64,000 bases of DNA from Paraburkholderia sabiae (GCF_030412785.1 NZ_CP125296.1:1612001-1676000), one strand, 5' to 3'. Counted from the first letter of the stretch, positions 16,047 to 25,861 are shown. The notes: generated by a model from the letters alone, not told the origin. Numbers and translations are program-made.

Positions 16047-17855
16047 TCAGAACTCGATCACGCGCGGCGTCAGCAGCACGAGCCGCTCCATATGACTGCT
16101 CTGATGCGTGCGCGAGCGGAACAGCGCGCCGAGCACAGGAATCTTCGACAGCACAGGCACGCCCGTATTCAGATTCGAGTCGTTGTCGACGCGATAGCCG
16201 GCGATCAGCAGACTCTGCCCTTCCGACACGACAGCCTCGGTGTTGATCTCGCTCGTGCGGATTTCGGGGATGTCCTTCACGCTGTTGCCCGTCGGCTGAC
16301 CGTCTTCCACGTGCACTTGCAGCTTGATCTGCTGCGCGCCGTTCGCATCGACGACCATGGGGAGCACGCGCAGCGTATTGCCGACCTGCACGCTGAACAG
16401 ATTACTCGACGTGAAGCCCGACACGGGAATGAAGAACTGCGTCTTGTTGTTCATCACGGCTTCGACGTTGTCGAGCGTCGCGACCTTCGGACTCGCATCG
16501 ATCCGCGCAAGGTTGGTCTGTTCCAGCGCATCGATGCGCGTCAGCAGATAGCGGCCCGCATCGCCGACCACGGCCGTCAGCGAACCGCCCGTCGGCGTCG
16601 CCGTCGCGACCAGATTGCCCGCCGTATCGAGCGATGAAAACGTCGGGCTCACCGTGCCGTTGAAGTTGTTCGAGTTGGCGCTGCCGCTGCCCGTCTGGAA
16701 ATCGAAGTGACTCGAATGCGCGTGCCAGTCGACGCCCAGCTGCTTCAGCGCGCCATCGTCGATCTCGATGATGTGCGCTTCGATCTCGACCATCCGGCGC
16801 TTCACGTCCAGCCGGTCGATCAGTTGCTGATACTGACCGACGCGATCGGGCAGATCGCGGATCAGCACGGAATTGGTCCGCGCGTCGGCCTGAATAACCG
16901 GCAGCGAGCCTGCGCCTTCGGGCACGGCCGCCGTCGCCGCACGGCCTCCACCCTGTCCGCTACCTTGACCGCCGCCCGATGCGCCGCCCGCCGTGCCGCC
17001 ATAACCGCCGCCCGGCATGGCGCCGACCGGCCCGCCGCCCGCCGCCGCAACGCCCGCGAACACATCGGGCAGCGGCGGATTCACGCCGTTGCTGTTGTAT
17101 GGCGAGCCGCCGTTCGTGCCGCCTTGCACGTCCGCGTAAGGGTTGACCTGCTGAAGATTCGCCGTGCCGTCCGCCGAGCCGCGCGACGTGCCCTGCTGGT
17201 CGCTATCCCGTTCCGGGTGATACAGACTCGCCAGCACGTGCGCGACGCCCGGCACGACCTGCGTCTTGCCGTTCACGGTGATGGTGTGATCGGCGGCCCA
17301 GCCGTAGCGCAGCGGAAACGCGCGGACTTCGCTGCCCGTCCGACGATTCGCGTTCTGATCGAGCCGCGCGGCCACTTCGTCGACCAGTTGAATCAAGCGG
17401 TGCGGCCCGGTGATCAGCGCGACGCCCTGCTCCGGGTCATAGACGATCGGAAAGCGATCCGTATCGAGCCCGATCTGCTTGAGCGTCGCGCGAAGGCTCT
17501 GCGTGCCCGCGAAGTCGAGCTTGATGACCTTGGTGGTCACGTCGTCGGCGGTGCTGATGGAGAGCACGCTGCCGTCGTAGAACCAGACGAAGCCGAACGT
17601 CGCCGCCATCGTGTCGATGAACCGGCGCGGCGGCAGATCGAAGCGGCCCGACACGGTGCCCTGCACGTTCGGTGCGATCGTCGCGATGATGCCCTGGCTC
17701 GCCGCGAAGTCGCGCAGCACGTCCTTCAGATCGCGGCTTTCCACCGAAATATGCACTTCGCCGGGCCGCCACGAGATCGGTGCGGCGTGGGCGGCGGTCA
17801 GGCCCATCATCAGCAGGGCGGCCGCGATCGCGCGGCGACGGAAGGTGAGTTTCAT
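16047..17855 (-). CDS. sctC: T3S outer-membrane secretin SctC (HrcC)
   Basis: 602 aa. Signal peptide (IAAALLMMGLTAAHA), N0 domain (VHISVESRDLKDVLRDFAAS), N1 repeat (YDGSVLSIST, LIQLVDEVAARLDQ), an unusually long Gly-rich stretch (~residues 225-310: GGPVGAMPGGGYGG and similar), N3 domain (GSLPVIQADARTNSVLIRDLP) and the C-terminal secretin barrel ending VPVLSKIPVLGALFRSR. It forms the outer-membrane ring. It lies directly downstream of the HrpB-like activator (52-bp gap), so both are probably co-transcribed. No pilotin gene is visible nearby. Confidence 0.95.
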   Translation of the reverse strand: MKLTFRRRAIAAALLMMGLTAAHAAPISWRPGEVHISVESRDLKDVLRDFAASQGIIATIAPNVQGTVSGRFDLPPRRFIDTMAATFGFVWFYDGSVLSISTADDVTTKVIKLDFAGTQSLRATLKQIGLDTDRFPIVYDPEQGVALITGPHRLIQLVDEVAARLDQNANRRTGSEVRAFPLRYGWAADHTITVNGKTQVVPGVAHVLASLYHPERDSDQQGTSRGSADGTANLQQVNPYADVQGGTNGGSPYNSNGVNPPLPDVFAGVAAAGGGPVGAMPGGGYGGTAGGASGGGQGSGQGGGRAATAAVPEGAGSLPVIQADARTNSVLIRDLPDRVGQYQQLIDRLDVKRRMVEIEAHIIEIDDGALKQLGVDWHAHSSHFDFQTGSGSANSNNFNGTVSPTFSSLDTAGNLVATATPTGGSLTAVVGDAGRYLLTRIDALEQTNLARIDASPKVATLDNVEAVMNNKTQFFIPVSGFTSSNLFSVQVGNTLRVLPMVVDANGAQQIKLQVHVEDGQPTGNSVKDIPEIRTSEINTEAVVSEGQSLLIAGYRVDNDSNLNTGVPVLSKIPVLGALFRSRTHQSSHMERLVLLTPRVIEF

Positions 17856-17907
17856 GTTCGACGCTCGGAATAGGTGTTGTTCTGGCGAAATCGGCTGAAG
17901 AGAAAAG

Positions 17908-19365
17908 TCAGCGGTTCAGCGTGTCGGAAGGCGATTCGTTGAACTCGCGGCGATAGCTGTTGACGAGCGTCGAGCGATTGCTGACGCCCCATTTGACGGC
18001 CGTCGCGAGAATGCCCTGCTCGTGCGCGCTGTCGTCGGCTTCGAGGTCCGCGCGAATGCGCTCCATGCGCAGACGCCGGATGATTTCCGTCGGCGTCGAA
18101 CCGAGGCTCGCCTTGAACGCGCTTTGCAGCGCGCGATCCGTCACGCCGATCTGCGCGGCGATTTCGCGGATCGACAGATCCTTGCGATCGAGGTTGTCGA
18201 GCAGATAGCGATATGCGCGCCGGTAACGCGCCGGCAGCCGCGTGCCGATATCGTCGAGTTGTTCCGGCGCGCGTGCGATACGCTGACCGTAGCGCGCGAG
18301 CGCGCCCGCTTCGTCGCGGATGCAGTTGACAGCGGCGAGCGCATAACGCGTGTACACCTCCAGCGATTCGCTGCTGCGCCCCTGCACGTGACGCAGCTTT
18401 GCGAGGCAGTACAGATACTCCAGCTGCCGATGACTCTGCGGCATACGCACTTCGGCCGTCAGCAGCGCGAGAATCGTCTCGGCCAGCGACGACACACCGC
18501 CCGCGAGACTCGCGAGCACGATCTCGATGCGCACCGCGCTCTGATAGTTCTGGATGCCCTGCTTGCCCGCCCATTCGGCGTGCGCGAGCATCGGCTGTTG
18601 CGCATCGCGCTCGCCGCCCGCGAACTGCGCCAGATGATCGAGAAACTCGACACGCCCGCGCAGCAGCGGATCGGCAATCGCAGCCGTCAGCATGCGCAGC
18701 GCGGCGGGCCGCTGCGGCGCGACGCGCGGCGCGGCATCGCCCGTCAAACCCACTTGCCAGTAGATGTGATCCGACAACGCGGCACGCGAACGCAGCGTGC
18801 TTTGTGCTTCGACATCGAAACGCACGGTGCTCAAGAGACGCTGCCAGCCATCGGCATTGGGCAAAGCGTGATCGCTCGACGTGGCCTCGTCGAGCAGGTC
18901 TTCGAGCGTATCGAGCACGGCATCGGCATCGCGCAGACGGCCGACGCAGAACAGCACGCCGAACGCACCGAACAGCGCGTCGAGCCGCAGCGCCGCGCTT
19001 GCCTGCGGATGATCGGCGATCTGCATGAAACACGACATCGCCGTGCCGTAGCGATAGCGGAACAGCGCCTGCCAGCCCGCGTTGCGGCACGACGCGAAGC
19101 GCATGCCGTCCTTGTCGTCGCGCATGCGCTTTTGCGCTTCGCGGAACGAGTCGTCGGCATCGACTTCCATGCCGAGCGACAGTTGCAGATCGCCCTGCAA
19201 TTGCAGCAGCGCGGCGGGCGTTGCGTCGTCGTGGTGATCGACGAGGCGCTGCACCTGCGCGGCAGCCGCGTGCACATTGCCGTTGCGGATCAGGTCGACG
19301 ACGCTGGAAGGCGCCGACGCCGCGTTGAGCATCGACACGTACGGGAAGTAGTAGGTAACGAGCAT
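17908..19365 (-). CDS. hrpB: HrpB-like AraC-family activator of T3S genes
   Basis: 485 aa, close to the length of Ralstonia HrpB. The N-terminal ~370 residues form a TPR-like helical region (many LxxALFGAFGV-type helices). The C-terminal ~100 residues are an AraC HTH pair: LSIREIAAQIGVTDRALQSAFKASLG followed by GILATAVKWGVSNRSTLVNSYRREFNESPSDTL. By family knowledge such proteins bind PIP/hrpII boxes, which occur before at least six transcription units here. The gene itself has no PIP box. Its promoter region (19366-19619) instead carries TTGAG repeats, which suits control by an HrpG-like regulator. ATG 19365; MLNAAS 11 codons in is an alternative. Confidence 0.9.
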   Translation of the reverse strand: MLVTYYFPYVSMLNAASAPSSVVDLIRNGNVHAAAAQVQRLVDHHDDATPAALLQLQGDLQLSLGMEVDADDSFREAQKRMRDDKDGMRFASCRNAGWQALFRYRYGTAMSCFMQIADHPQASAALRLDALFGAFGVLFCVGRLRDADAVLDTLEDLLDEATSSDHALPNADGWQRLLSTVRFDVEAQSTLRSRAALSDHIYWQVGLTGDAAPRVAPQRPAALRMLTAAIADPLLRGRVEFLDHLAQFAGGERDAQQPMLAHAEWAGKQGIQNYQSAVRIEIVLASLAGGVSSLAETILALLTAEVRMPQSHRQLEYLYCLAKLRHVQGRSSESLEVYTRYALAAVNCIRDEAGALARYGQRIARAPEQLDDIGTRLPARYRRAYRYLLDNLDRKDLSIREIAAQIGVTDRALQSAFKASLGSTPTEIIRRLRMERIRADLEADDSAHEQGILATAVKWGVSNRSTLVNSYRREFNESPSDTLNR

Positions 19366-19619
19366 GGCTGATTCCGTCGTAAAGCTCGCGCAGCGATAGG
19401 GGCGATGCTGCCTGAGCGCGTTGAAACGATCGCGACGTTGTTCATCGATATTTCATCGATACGTCGCGGCGACGGAATGCACTGTAGCCAAACGGAATTA
19501 TGAAATTCTCAATTATCAGAGGAAAGAGTTGAGGCTTGAGCAAAGTTGAGATTTCGCGTTCGTCACGGACCAGAACGCTCAACAAATCTCACTTCTTTGG
19601 CGCGTGATTGCCGGCGACA
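19366..19619 (-). promoter_or_regulatory. Regulatory region of the hrpB-sctC operon
   Basis: 254 bp, AT-richer than its surroundings. It contains three direct TTGAG words (19529-19533, 19536-19540, 19546-19550), inverted CTCAA nearby (about 19580), and an 11-bp-period repeat TTCATCGATA (19441-19450 and 19452-19461). No PIP box. Direct repeats at about one helical turn suit an OmpR-family regulator such as the 9586 protein. Confidence 0.5.
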
Positions 19620-20480
19620 TCAAGGCGTCACATCGTGGGATGCGGAAGGCTTGGCGCCTGGCTTCAGATCGGTGTCGCGATCGCTCATCCGCGCAATCGC
19701 GCGCACCTGCTCCTTGAAGAGCCGCAAGTCGAGCTGATCTTGCACCTGATGCACGAAAAGGCCCGTGAAGACGGCGAGCATCAGCACCGTCACTGCCCCC
19801 TTGATCGGTTGGCTCAAGGCGCTCAGATCGAGTTTTTGGGCGGCCTTCGACGCCAGATTCGCACCGAGATCGATCATCAGCAGCACGAGCAGCATCGGCG
19901 CGGCGAGTTTGGCGATGGTCTGCATCAGCGTGTCGGTCTGGTGCATCGCGAACACGCCGAGAAAATCCGTCGACATCGGCTTCGTCGACGCAACAGGCCA
20001 CCATCGATACGACTCGTACAGCGCCTCCAGCAGAAACTGCATGCCACCCAACGACCAGAACGCGACGGTCGCGATCTGGCCGAGCAAGGTGGCGGAAGGC
20101 GTGGACTGCTGCGAGAGCATCGGGTTGCTCATCTGCGCGTTGTTGTAGCCCGTCAGATTGTCCAGGTAGATGCCCGCGCCTTCCGCGACCCAGAACACGG
20201 TCGCCGCCGCGAAGCCCATCACGACGCCGATCAGCGTTTCGCGCAGTGCCGTCATCATCAGCGTGAAGCCCGTCAGCGAATCGGCAAACGACGGCGGCTG
20301 TGCGAGCGCGACGAACAGCGTGAAGCTCAGCGCGACGCCGTTGCGCAAGCGGCCTTGCAGCACGCCTTCGGCTGTCGGCGGAAAGAGCGTCATGATCGCG
20401 TAGAGCCGCAGCGAGCAGACGCCGAGCACGGCGAGATGCTTGAGCAGCCACGGGCCGTAGAGTTGCAACAGATCGGTCAT
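19620..20480 (-). CDS. sctT: T3S inner-membrane export protein SctT (HrcT)
   Basis: 286 aa polytopic membrane protein of the SctT/FliR/YscT family. Landmarks are YGPWLLKHLAVLGVCSLRLYAIM, ALRETLIGVVMGFAAATVFWVAEGAGIYLDN and QIATVAFWSLGGMQFLLEALYESY. Export-gate component with SctR and SctS. The start ATG at 20480 overlaps the sctO stop by 4 bp (20477-20480). Last gene of the leftward sctI-T operon. Confidence 0.95.
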   Translation of the reverse strand: MTDLLQLYGPWLLKHLAVLGVCSLRLYAIMTLFPPTAEGVLQGRLRNGVALSFTLFVALAQPPSFADSLTGFTLMMTALRETLIGVVMGFAAATVFWVAEGAGIYLDNLTGYNNAQMSNPMLSQQSTPSATLLGQIATVAFWSLGGMQFLLEALYESYRWWPVASTKPMSTDFLGVFAMHQTDTLMQTIAKLAAPMLLVLLMIDLGANLASKAAQKLDLSALSQPIKGAVTVLMLAVFTGLFVHQVQDQLDLRLFKEQVRAIARMSDRDTDLKPGAKPSASHDVTP

Positions 20481-20974
20481 GCGCGTGCCAGGCGCGCGAG
20501 CGCCGTTTCTTCGATGTCTTCGTCTTCCGCGTCGGCGGCGATGCCGTCGAGCACACGCTGTAATTTGCCGATGCGCGCTTCGCACAAGCCGATGCGTCCG
20601 CGATTTTTTGCGATCTCGCTGCGTATGTTGGCTATCGTGGCGTCGTGCGCAGCAACGACCTGTTGCGCCGCTGTCAATGCATCGAGCGCGGCAGAGTGCG
20701 CGCGATCTACTTCGTCGGCGTAGAGGCGGATCGCCGTCAGCGTGTCGATCGAAAACGGCTCAGCGCCCGACATCATTGCGCTGACCCGCTGGCGGTAAGA
20801 ACGCGACTGCGCTTCGAGCGCCGCTGCGTGATCGCGCGCCTGTCCTTCGCGTTCGACGAGCGGCACACGTGCCGTGAGAAGCTGCGCAAGCCGTGTGCGC
20901 AGGTCCTGTTCGAGACGCTGACGGCGCGACACGGCGCGCGACAACGCGGCTATCTGTCGTTTCGGTGCGCTCAT
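20477..20974 (-). CDS. sctO: T3S stalk protein SctO (HrpB7-like)
   Basis: 165 aa, almost wholly alpha-helical and charged, with long heptad-like runs ([52 protein letters not shown]). Small coiled-coil proteins in this position between SctN and SctT are the SctO/YscO/FliJ stalk that links the ATPase to the gate. Sequence is poorly conserved, so the call rests on context and composition. Start overlaps the sctN stop (ATGA). Confidence 0.8.
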   Translation of the reverse strand: MSAPKRQIAALSRAVSRRQRLEQDLRTRLAQLLTARVPLVEREGQARDHAAALEAQSRSYRQRVSAMMSGAEPFSIDTLTAIRLYADEVDRAHSAALDALTAAQQVVAAHDATIANIRSEIAKNRGRIGLCEARIGKLQRVLDGIAADAEDEDIEETALARLARA

Positions 20975-22359
20975 TGCGCGTCGCCTTGCGCGAGTTCGTG
21001 CAGCGCGGCTTCTGTTTCGACGGGGTCCGCGTATGAATCCGTCGGCTGCGAGAGGAACGCTTTCAGCGCGTCGATCTTCGCAATCGCTTCGTCGGCGAGC
21101 GCGTTCGTGCCCGGCTGGTATTCGCCGATCTGCAGCAGCATGTCCACCTCGCGATGCTTCGCGAGCAACTTCCGCAGCCGCCCCGACGACGCCATGAACT
21201 CGCGCGGCATCACTTGCGACATCACGCGCGACAGACTGCCGAGTACGTCAATCGCCGGATAGCGGTTCTGCGCGGCAATTTCGCGGGACAAGATCAAATG
21301 GCCGTCGAGCACGCCGCGCACTTCTTCCGCAATCGGGTCGCTGCCCGACTCGTCTTCGGCGAGCACCGTGTAGAGCGCCGTAATCGAGCCGCGCTCGCCC
21401 ATGCCCGCACGCTCCAGCAGGCGCGGCAACTCGGCGAACACGGACGGCGGAAAACCGCGTCTTGCGGGTGGCTCGCCCGCCGCAAGGCCGATCTCGCGGC
21501 CCGCTCGCGCGAAGCGTGTCAGCGAATCCATCATCAGCAGCACGCGCTTTCCTTCGTCGCGGAAATACTCTGCGATGGCCGTCGCCACGTACGCCGCCTT
21601 CGCGCGTTCGCTCGATGAACGGTCCGACGTCGCGCACACAACAACAGACCGCGCCATGCCCTTCTCGCCGAGTATCAGCTCGACGAATTCGCGCACTTCG
21701 CGGCCACGCTCGCCGATCAGCGCAATCACGTTGATATCGCATTGCGCACCGCGCGCGAGCATGCCGAGCAAGGTACTTTTACCGACGCCCGCCGGCGCGA
21801 AAATGCCCATACGCTGGCCTTCCGCGAGCGTCGTCATCGCATCGATCACGCGCACGCCCGTGACCATCGGATGCTCGATCATGCGGCGCGTCATCGGGTT
21901 CGGCGGGTCCGCGAAAATCGGCCTGCTTTCGTCGGATTCGATGGGGCCACGGCCATCCATCGGCTGGCCGAGCGCATCGATCACGCGGCCCAGCAATCCA
22001 TCGCCGACAGGCACCGACAACGGACGCTGCAAGCCGATCACATGCGTGGCCCGCGACACTTCCGACAACTGTGCGAACGGCGACACGACAGCATGTTCGC
22101 GCGTGAAGCCGATTACTTCGCCGTGCTGCAACAGCTTGCCTTGCGGCGTGCGCAGTTCGCACAGTTCGCCGAGCTTCAGGTCGATGCCCGCGACCTTGAT
22201 CAGCGTGCCGACTACCTCGGCGATCTTGCCCGTCTGACGCACGGGCAGCAGCGCGCGTATCTCGCGTTCGATAGCGCCGCCGAGTTCGCGCAAGCCGTGT
22301 TCGTGCAAGCCGAATACATCGGTGATTGGCTTGTCGTTCAGTGGATTTAATGTGTTCAT
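20971..22359 (-). CDS. sctN: T3S ATPase SctN (HrcN)
   Basis: 462 aa F1-like ATPase. Walker [10 protein letters not shown] with Lys194, Walker [15 protein letters not shown], and the family-typical [14 protein letters not shown] and [24 protein letters not shown]. It drives unfolding and export of substrates at the cytosolic face together with SctL and SctO. Overlaps sctL upstream and sctO downstream by 4 bp each. Confidence 0.97.
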   Translation of the reverse strand: MNTLNPLNDKPITDVFGLHEHGLRELGGAIEREIRALLPVRQTGKIAEVVGTLIKVAGIDLKLGELCELRTPQGKLLQHGEVIGFTREHAVVSPFAQLSEVSRATHVIGLQRPLSVPVGDGLLGRVIDALGQPMDGRGPIESDESRPIFADPPNPMTRRMIEHPMVTGVRVIDAMTTLAEGQRMGIFAPAGVGKSTLLGMLARGAQCDINVIALIGERGREVREFVELILGEKGMARSVVVCATSDRSSSERAKAAYVATAIAEYFRDEGKRVLLMMDSLTRFARAGREIGLAAGEPPARRGFPPSVFAELPRLLERAGMGERGSITALYTVLAEDESGSDPIAEEVRGVLDGHLILSREIAAQNRYPAIDVLGSLSRVMSQVMPREFMASSGRLRKLLAKHREVDMLLQIGEYQPGTNALADEAIAKIDALKAFLSQPTDSYADPVETEAALHELAQGDAQ

Positions 22360-23111
22360 GCGACCTCAGCCTGCGCTTTCAACGACGTATTCAACGCACG
22401 AACAATGGCCGCACGCATCGAATCGAGTTGCGTCGACAGACTCGCATCGACGATGCCGAGATCCGATTCGCACACGCATGCGCCACGCTCAAGACGCGGA
22501 TCTTCGACGACGGCGAGCGGCACGGGTCGTCCCAGCATCCGCAACCGCGCCTCGAATTCAGTGAACGCCACGCGCGCCGCGTCGAAATCGGCGGGATGCA
22601 CGCTCACACGCAGATTCGCCGAGCCTTCGACGATGCGGTCGATCGTATCCGTCGCGCGCGCGAACAAGGCTTGCGCGCTTTCGGCACGCACCAGTTGCTC
22701 GACGGCGAGCATCACGAGTTCGGCCATGCGGTTGCGCATGCCCTTTTGCAGGCGCTGCGCATCGGCGCTCAATGCGGCGATGCGTTCGATCCATTGCGCC
22801 TCGCCCCGCGCGACGCCCTCTGCATAACCGTGCTGCGCAGCCTCTTCCCGCTCGCGTGCCGCCGATGCGACGAGGGCCGCCGCTTCATCGCGAGCCGCTT
22901 GCAGGATCTGTTCGCGTTCGATTTGCGCGGCGGCGAGAATCGCTTGCCGCTCGGCCTCGACGCGCCCATAGACGTCGTCGATGGTCGCGAGCATGCCGAA
23001 GGTCTCGCGCGGCACAATATCGCCGACGAGGCCGACACGCGGTTCGTCCTTGCCTTTTTTTGCGTGGCGTGTCGCGTGCGCGTCGCGCGGCCGGCTCAGC
23101 CAGATAACCAT
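22356..23111 (-). CDS. sctL: T3S ATPase regulator SctL (HrpB5/HrcL)
   Basis: 251 aa. It has an Ala/Glu/Arg-rich helical middle ([39 protein letters not shown]) and a C-terminal globular domain ([53 protein letters not shown]) as in SctL/FliH stators that bind SctN. Start ATG 23111 overlaps the end of sctK by 16 bp; longer frames upstream only mirror sctK. Confidence 0.9.
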   Translation of the reverse strand: MVIWLSRPRDAHATRHAKKGKDEPRVGLVGDIVPRETFGMLATIDDVYGRVEAERQAILAAAQIEREQILQAARDEAAALVASAAREREEAAQHGYAEGVARGEAQWIERIAALSADAQRLQKGMRNRMAELVMLAVEQLVRAESAQALFARATDTIDRIVEGSANLRVSVHPADFDAARVAFTEFEARLRMLGRPVPLAVVEDPRLERGACVCESDLGIVDASLSTQLDSMRAAIVRALNTSLKAQAEVA

Positions 23112-23818
23112 GCGTACTCCGGCAAAAGATGTCCGAGGCGCTCGCGCAGCAACGCGAACGCGTCTTCGCATTCGTCTTCCGACGGCGATGCTTTGCTTGC
23201 GTCCGTTTGCGGTAACGCGAAGCGAATCAACATCCCCTGTGCACCGACACGCGGCAGCAACGCAAGCCCTTCGAGCGCGAGTTCGTCTGCATCGATTGAA
23301 CCGAGCGCACGCATGTCGGCGCGCTCGCGCTTCGCATCCGCAAGCGACGGCGCTTCGGGCGCGGCCTTGCCGAGCAGATCGTCGAGCGGACAGCCGATCC
23401 ATTCCGCGAGCCGCTTGCGTGTCGTGCGATCGACAAGTCGCCGCACTTCTGCACGGCGCGCAATTAACGCCAGCATTCGCAATGTCTGCAAGCCGGTTTC
23501 GATCGGCAGCGCATCGAGCCGCGACGCGGGTGCGGTGCTGAAAAGATCGAGCGTCGGCGGTGAGGGCAACAGCACGCGCAACACGGCGAGCGAGCATGTT
23601 TCGTCGCAACGCATGCGCAACTCCGCTAACGCCTCTTCAATCCGCGTTTGTGCGAGCAGCGTCGCGTCGATGCCGAATGCAAGCGCGAGCCAGTCACGAT
23701 GCAACCACTGCAACGCGCTGCGCGCATTGCGTTGCCAGCCGAGCAGAATCTGCGCGGCATCGGCGGATGCGAGCGGCGCGGACACACCGTTGACCGGCTT
23801 CGCAAGGACCGCAGTCAT
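23096..23818 (-). CDS. sctK: T3S sorting-platform protein SctK (HrpB4-like)
   Basis: 240 aa soluble protein between SctJ and SctL, the position of hrpB4 in Hrp2 clusters. Landmarks: NARSALQWLHRDWLALAFG, LDALPIETGLQTLRMLALIARRAEVRRLVDRTTRKRLAEWIG (described in parts) and a C-terminal [10 protein letters not shown]. It should link the sorting platform to the inner ring. Start ATG 23818 overlaps the sctJ stop (ATGA). Family conservation is low, so position carries much of the weight. Confidence 0.85.
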   Translation of the reverse strand: MTAVLAKPVNGVSAPLASADAAQILLGWQRNARSALQWLHRDWLALAFGIDATLLAQTRIEEALAELRMRCDETCSLAVLRVLLPSPPTLDLFSTAPASRLDALPIETGLQTLRMLALIARRAEVRRLVDRTTRKRLAEWIGCPLDDLLGKAAPEAPSLADAKRERADMRALGSIDADELALEGLALLPRVGAQGMLIRFALPQTDASKASPSEDECEDAFALLRERLGHLLPEYAWLSG

Positions 23819-24615
23819 GCGGACTTCTGCCTGCGTCCCGGCAGACGTTGCGCAAGCGCACCGAAGCTCGCCTTCAACGGCGCGATCAGCCCACCGAGGC
23901 GCGTGCGAAACACATAACCCGCTGCGCCTGCCGCAATCATCAGCGCGAACAGCCCGCTCAACACGAACGGCCACACAGGCGCATGCGACGGCACGCGACT
24001 GTCGAGATCGACCTGATCGGCCGCCACGCCCGTCACGCTGACCTGATCGTACGAAAGCCCTTCTACGCTATGCACGACGAGATTCTTGATCTGCGGCACG
24101 AGCGCATCGAGTTCGAGGCCGGGCCGGTATTTGATGAACACGGCCGCCGACGAAGGCTTGATGGTCTGCGCAAGCGGATCGTTGTTCGGGATCACGATCT
24201 GCACGCGCGCGACCAGCACGCCGTCGATATGCGACAGCGTCCCCGACAGTTCCTGCGACAGCCCGTAGATGAAGCGCACGCGCTCTTCCGTCGGCGTCGA
24301 CACGAGACCGTCCTTCTTGAACAGACTGCCGAGATCGTCGAACTTGCTGTGCGGCAGGCCTTTTTCGCGCAGCACCTGCATCGCGCGCACCATGTCGCCG
24401 TCGTCGACCTGTAACGTGTAGGTCTTGCCGCCATCCGGCGTGCTCTTTTCCGCGGACACACCGCGTTCGAGCAACGCGACCGTCATTTCGTTGACGTCCT
24501 CTTCGGCGAGCCCTGTATAAAGCTCTTTCTTGCATCCAGCCAGCAGCGCGCACGCGACGAACAGGCCGCCCATCAACACGCGTCTTGCGGCAGAAAGCTG
24601 AATTGTCGAGTTCAT
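23815..24615 (-). CDS. sctJ: T3S inner-ring lipoprotein SctJ (HrcJ)
   Basis: 266 aa. Lipobox VACALLAGC near residue 25, ring-building motifs LYTGLAEEDVNEMTVALLERG, SLFKKDGLVSTPTEERVRFIYGLSQEL and VARVQIVIPNNDP, and a C-terminal membrane segment (WPFVLSGLFALMIAAGAAGYV). It forms the inner-membrane MS-like ring. The ATG at 24615 overlaps the sctI stop as TGATG; the GTG one codon earlier is not needed. Confidence 0.96.
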   Translation of the reverse strand: MNSTIQLSAARRVLMGGLFVACALLAGCKKELYTGLAEEDVNEMTVALLERGVSAEKSTPDGGKTYTLQVDDGDMVRAMQVLREKGLPHSKFDDLGSLFKKDGLVSTPTEERVRFIYGLSQELSGTLSHIDGVLVARVQIVIPNNDPLAQTIKPSSAAVFIKYRPGLELDALVPQIKNLVVHSVEGLSYDQVSVTGVAADQVDLDSRVPSHAPVWPFVLSGLFALMIAAGAAGYVFRTRLGGLIAPLKASFGALAQRLPGRRQKSA

Positions 24616-25007
24616 CACTGGTTCTTCATCAGCGTTTCAGCCGACGACTTCGACGCCGACACCACGGCCATCTTGGTCTGGAAGTCGAACTGCGCGAGCG
24701 ACAGATTCAGCGATACCTGCGCAGCCGCCGCAATCTGCTGCGTCGGCGACAGCGAAGCCGAGTGCGCACTCAGCGACTCGACCTGTTCGAGCGCCGCTTC
24801 CATCTGGCCGTCCTGCTTGCGGATCGCTTCGACGAGATGATTGCCCACGTGCTGACCCGCATCGCCACCCGGTGCGACGAGCGGCTGTTGCATCAAGTCC
24901 TCGAAACGGCTGACGGATTCGGGCGGCGGCATCTGCGGCAACTGCTCGGGTTTCGCGGCTTCGGCGGCGACGTGCACCGCCGTTTCGGCAATCGATGAAA
25001 TAGTCAT
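24615..25007 (-). CDS. sctI: T3S inner-rod protein SctI (HrpB2)
   Basis: 130 aa, no signal peptide. The C-terminal half (SPTQQIAAAAQVSLNLSLAQ, FDFQTKMAVVSASKSSAETLMKNQ) matches HrpB2/SctI, whose C-terminus is required for export and rod assembly. A strong ribosome site (GAGGAG) precedes the ATG at 25007. Second gene of the leftward operon. Confidence 0.88.
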   Translation of the reverse strand: MTISSIAETAVHVAAEAAKPEQLPQMPPPESVSRFEDLMQQPLVAPGGDAGQHVGNHLVEAIRKQDGQMEAALEQVESLSAHSASLSPTQQIAAAAQVSLNLSLAQFDFQTKMAVVSASKSSAETLMKNQ

Positions 25008-25022
25008 GACAGGCTCCTCGAA

Positions 25023-25616
25023 TCAGGCGCGCAGAAATGCATGCGATGCAAATGCGGGTGCATCGCCGGAAGCGGGACGCGTACTTTTCGACTGCGCATT
25101 CTCCTGCTCTTCCGCCAGATCGCGATACGACTCGGGCAACACGAAGTCGCCGCCGCGATGATTCGCGCGCGCGGCCTCGAGATCGGCGCGCACGCCGAGC
25201 GCACGGACCAGCGCGCGCGTCTCGGGTCCTGCCTCTCCTTCGAGCGCCTGGTCGGCCCACTGACGCCAGCCCGCGTCCTTCTGCGACGCGAGACAGTACG
25301 CATACATCGCCTTCGCATACGCAAACGACGGCGCCGCATCGATCACGTCGCGCAGCGTGCGCGACGCCTCTTCCCAACGGCCGTTGACGATATGCAGGAC
25401 GCCCGCGAGCGTATCGATCTCGGCGACCTTCGGACGGAATGCGCGCAGTGCGTCGAGCACCAGTTCGATGTCGGTCGTATCGGCGGAGGCTTTCGGGAAG
25501 TGCCGGAAGAGACCCGCCGATGCGATCTCGATCAGCGCATTCAAGGTGGCGTCGCCGCATTGCAGATAGTTCGGCGCGGTCTGGGCGGAAGCAGGTTGTG
25601 ACGGTTTCGCGAGCAT
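25023..25616 (-). CDS. hrpB1: HrpB1-family T3S protein
   Basis: 197 aa, TPR-like. It has LIEIASAGLFRHFPKA, LVLDALRAFRPKVAEIDTLAG, GRWEEASRTLRDVIDAAP and YAKAMYAYCLASQKDAGWRQWADQAL. First gene of the leftward operon, as in Ralstonia and Xanthomonas hrpB clusters. Two overlapping PIP boxes lie upstream. Start ATG 25616. A second, shorter paralogue sits at 13606. Confidence 0.88.
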   Translation of the reverse strand: MLAKPSQPASAQTAPNYLQCGDATLNALIEIASAGLFRHFPKASADTTDIELVLDALRAFRPKVAEIDTLAGVLHIVNGRWEEASRTLRDVIDAAPSFAYAKAMYAYCLASQKDAGWRQWADQALEGEAGPETRALVRALGVRADLEAARANHRGGDFVLPESYRDLAEEQENAQSKSTRPASGDAPAFASHAFLRA

Positions 25617-25665
25617 GGCGTAGACCCTCTTGATGAAAACGGGACGCGGGGCGTCATCGGTCAGC

Positions 25666-25741
25666 AAGGTAGCAAGCCCGCAACGCGCTTCGCGGTTCGC
25701 AGCCGAAGCGAGTGGCGCGAAAGCGAACCTCGGGGCGCGAA
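25666..25741 (-). promoter_or_regulatory. Two overlapping PIP boxes for the hrpB1-sctT operon
   Basis: On the - strand, TTCGC (25741-25737)-N15-TTCGC (25721-25717) and TTCGC (25727-25723)-N15-TTCGG (25707-25703) interleave. The second is followed after 31 bp by TACCTT (25671-25666), a -10-like hexamer; the first has no good -10 at that distance, so the second is the likelier functional promoter. Confidence 0.75.
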
Positions 25742-25773
25742 TGCAATGCACTGCGCGCGCTGCGGCGGCGCGC

Positions 25774-25835
25774 TTCGCAACCGTGCGCGGGGCTTCGCCT
25801 CTATGGAAAGCTCGCCGTAACGCGCCCCCTACACT
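25774..25835 (+). promoter_or_regulatory. PIP box and -10 for the sctU operon
   Basis: TTCGC (25774-25778)-N15-TTCGC (25794-25798), then 31 bp, then TACACT (25830-25835). It faces the divergent hrpB1 promoter in the same 245-bp intergenic region, so one activator can drive both structural operons. Confidence 0.8.
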
Positions 25836-25861
25836 CCGGCAGCACGCAAGAGGAGCGCCCG

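Noticed and set aside
22356..23609. Long version of sctL starting at 23609
   Set aside because: The extra residues are the shadow of sctK; ATG 23111 fits the usual SctL length.
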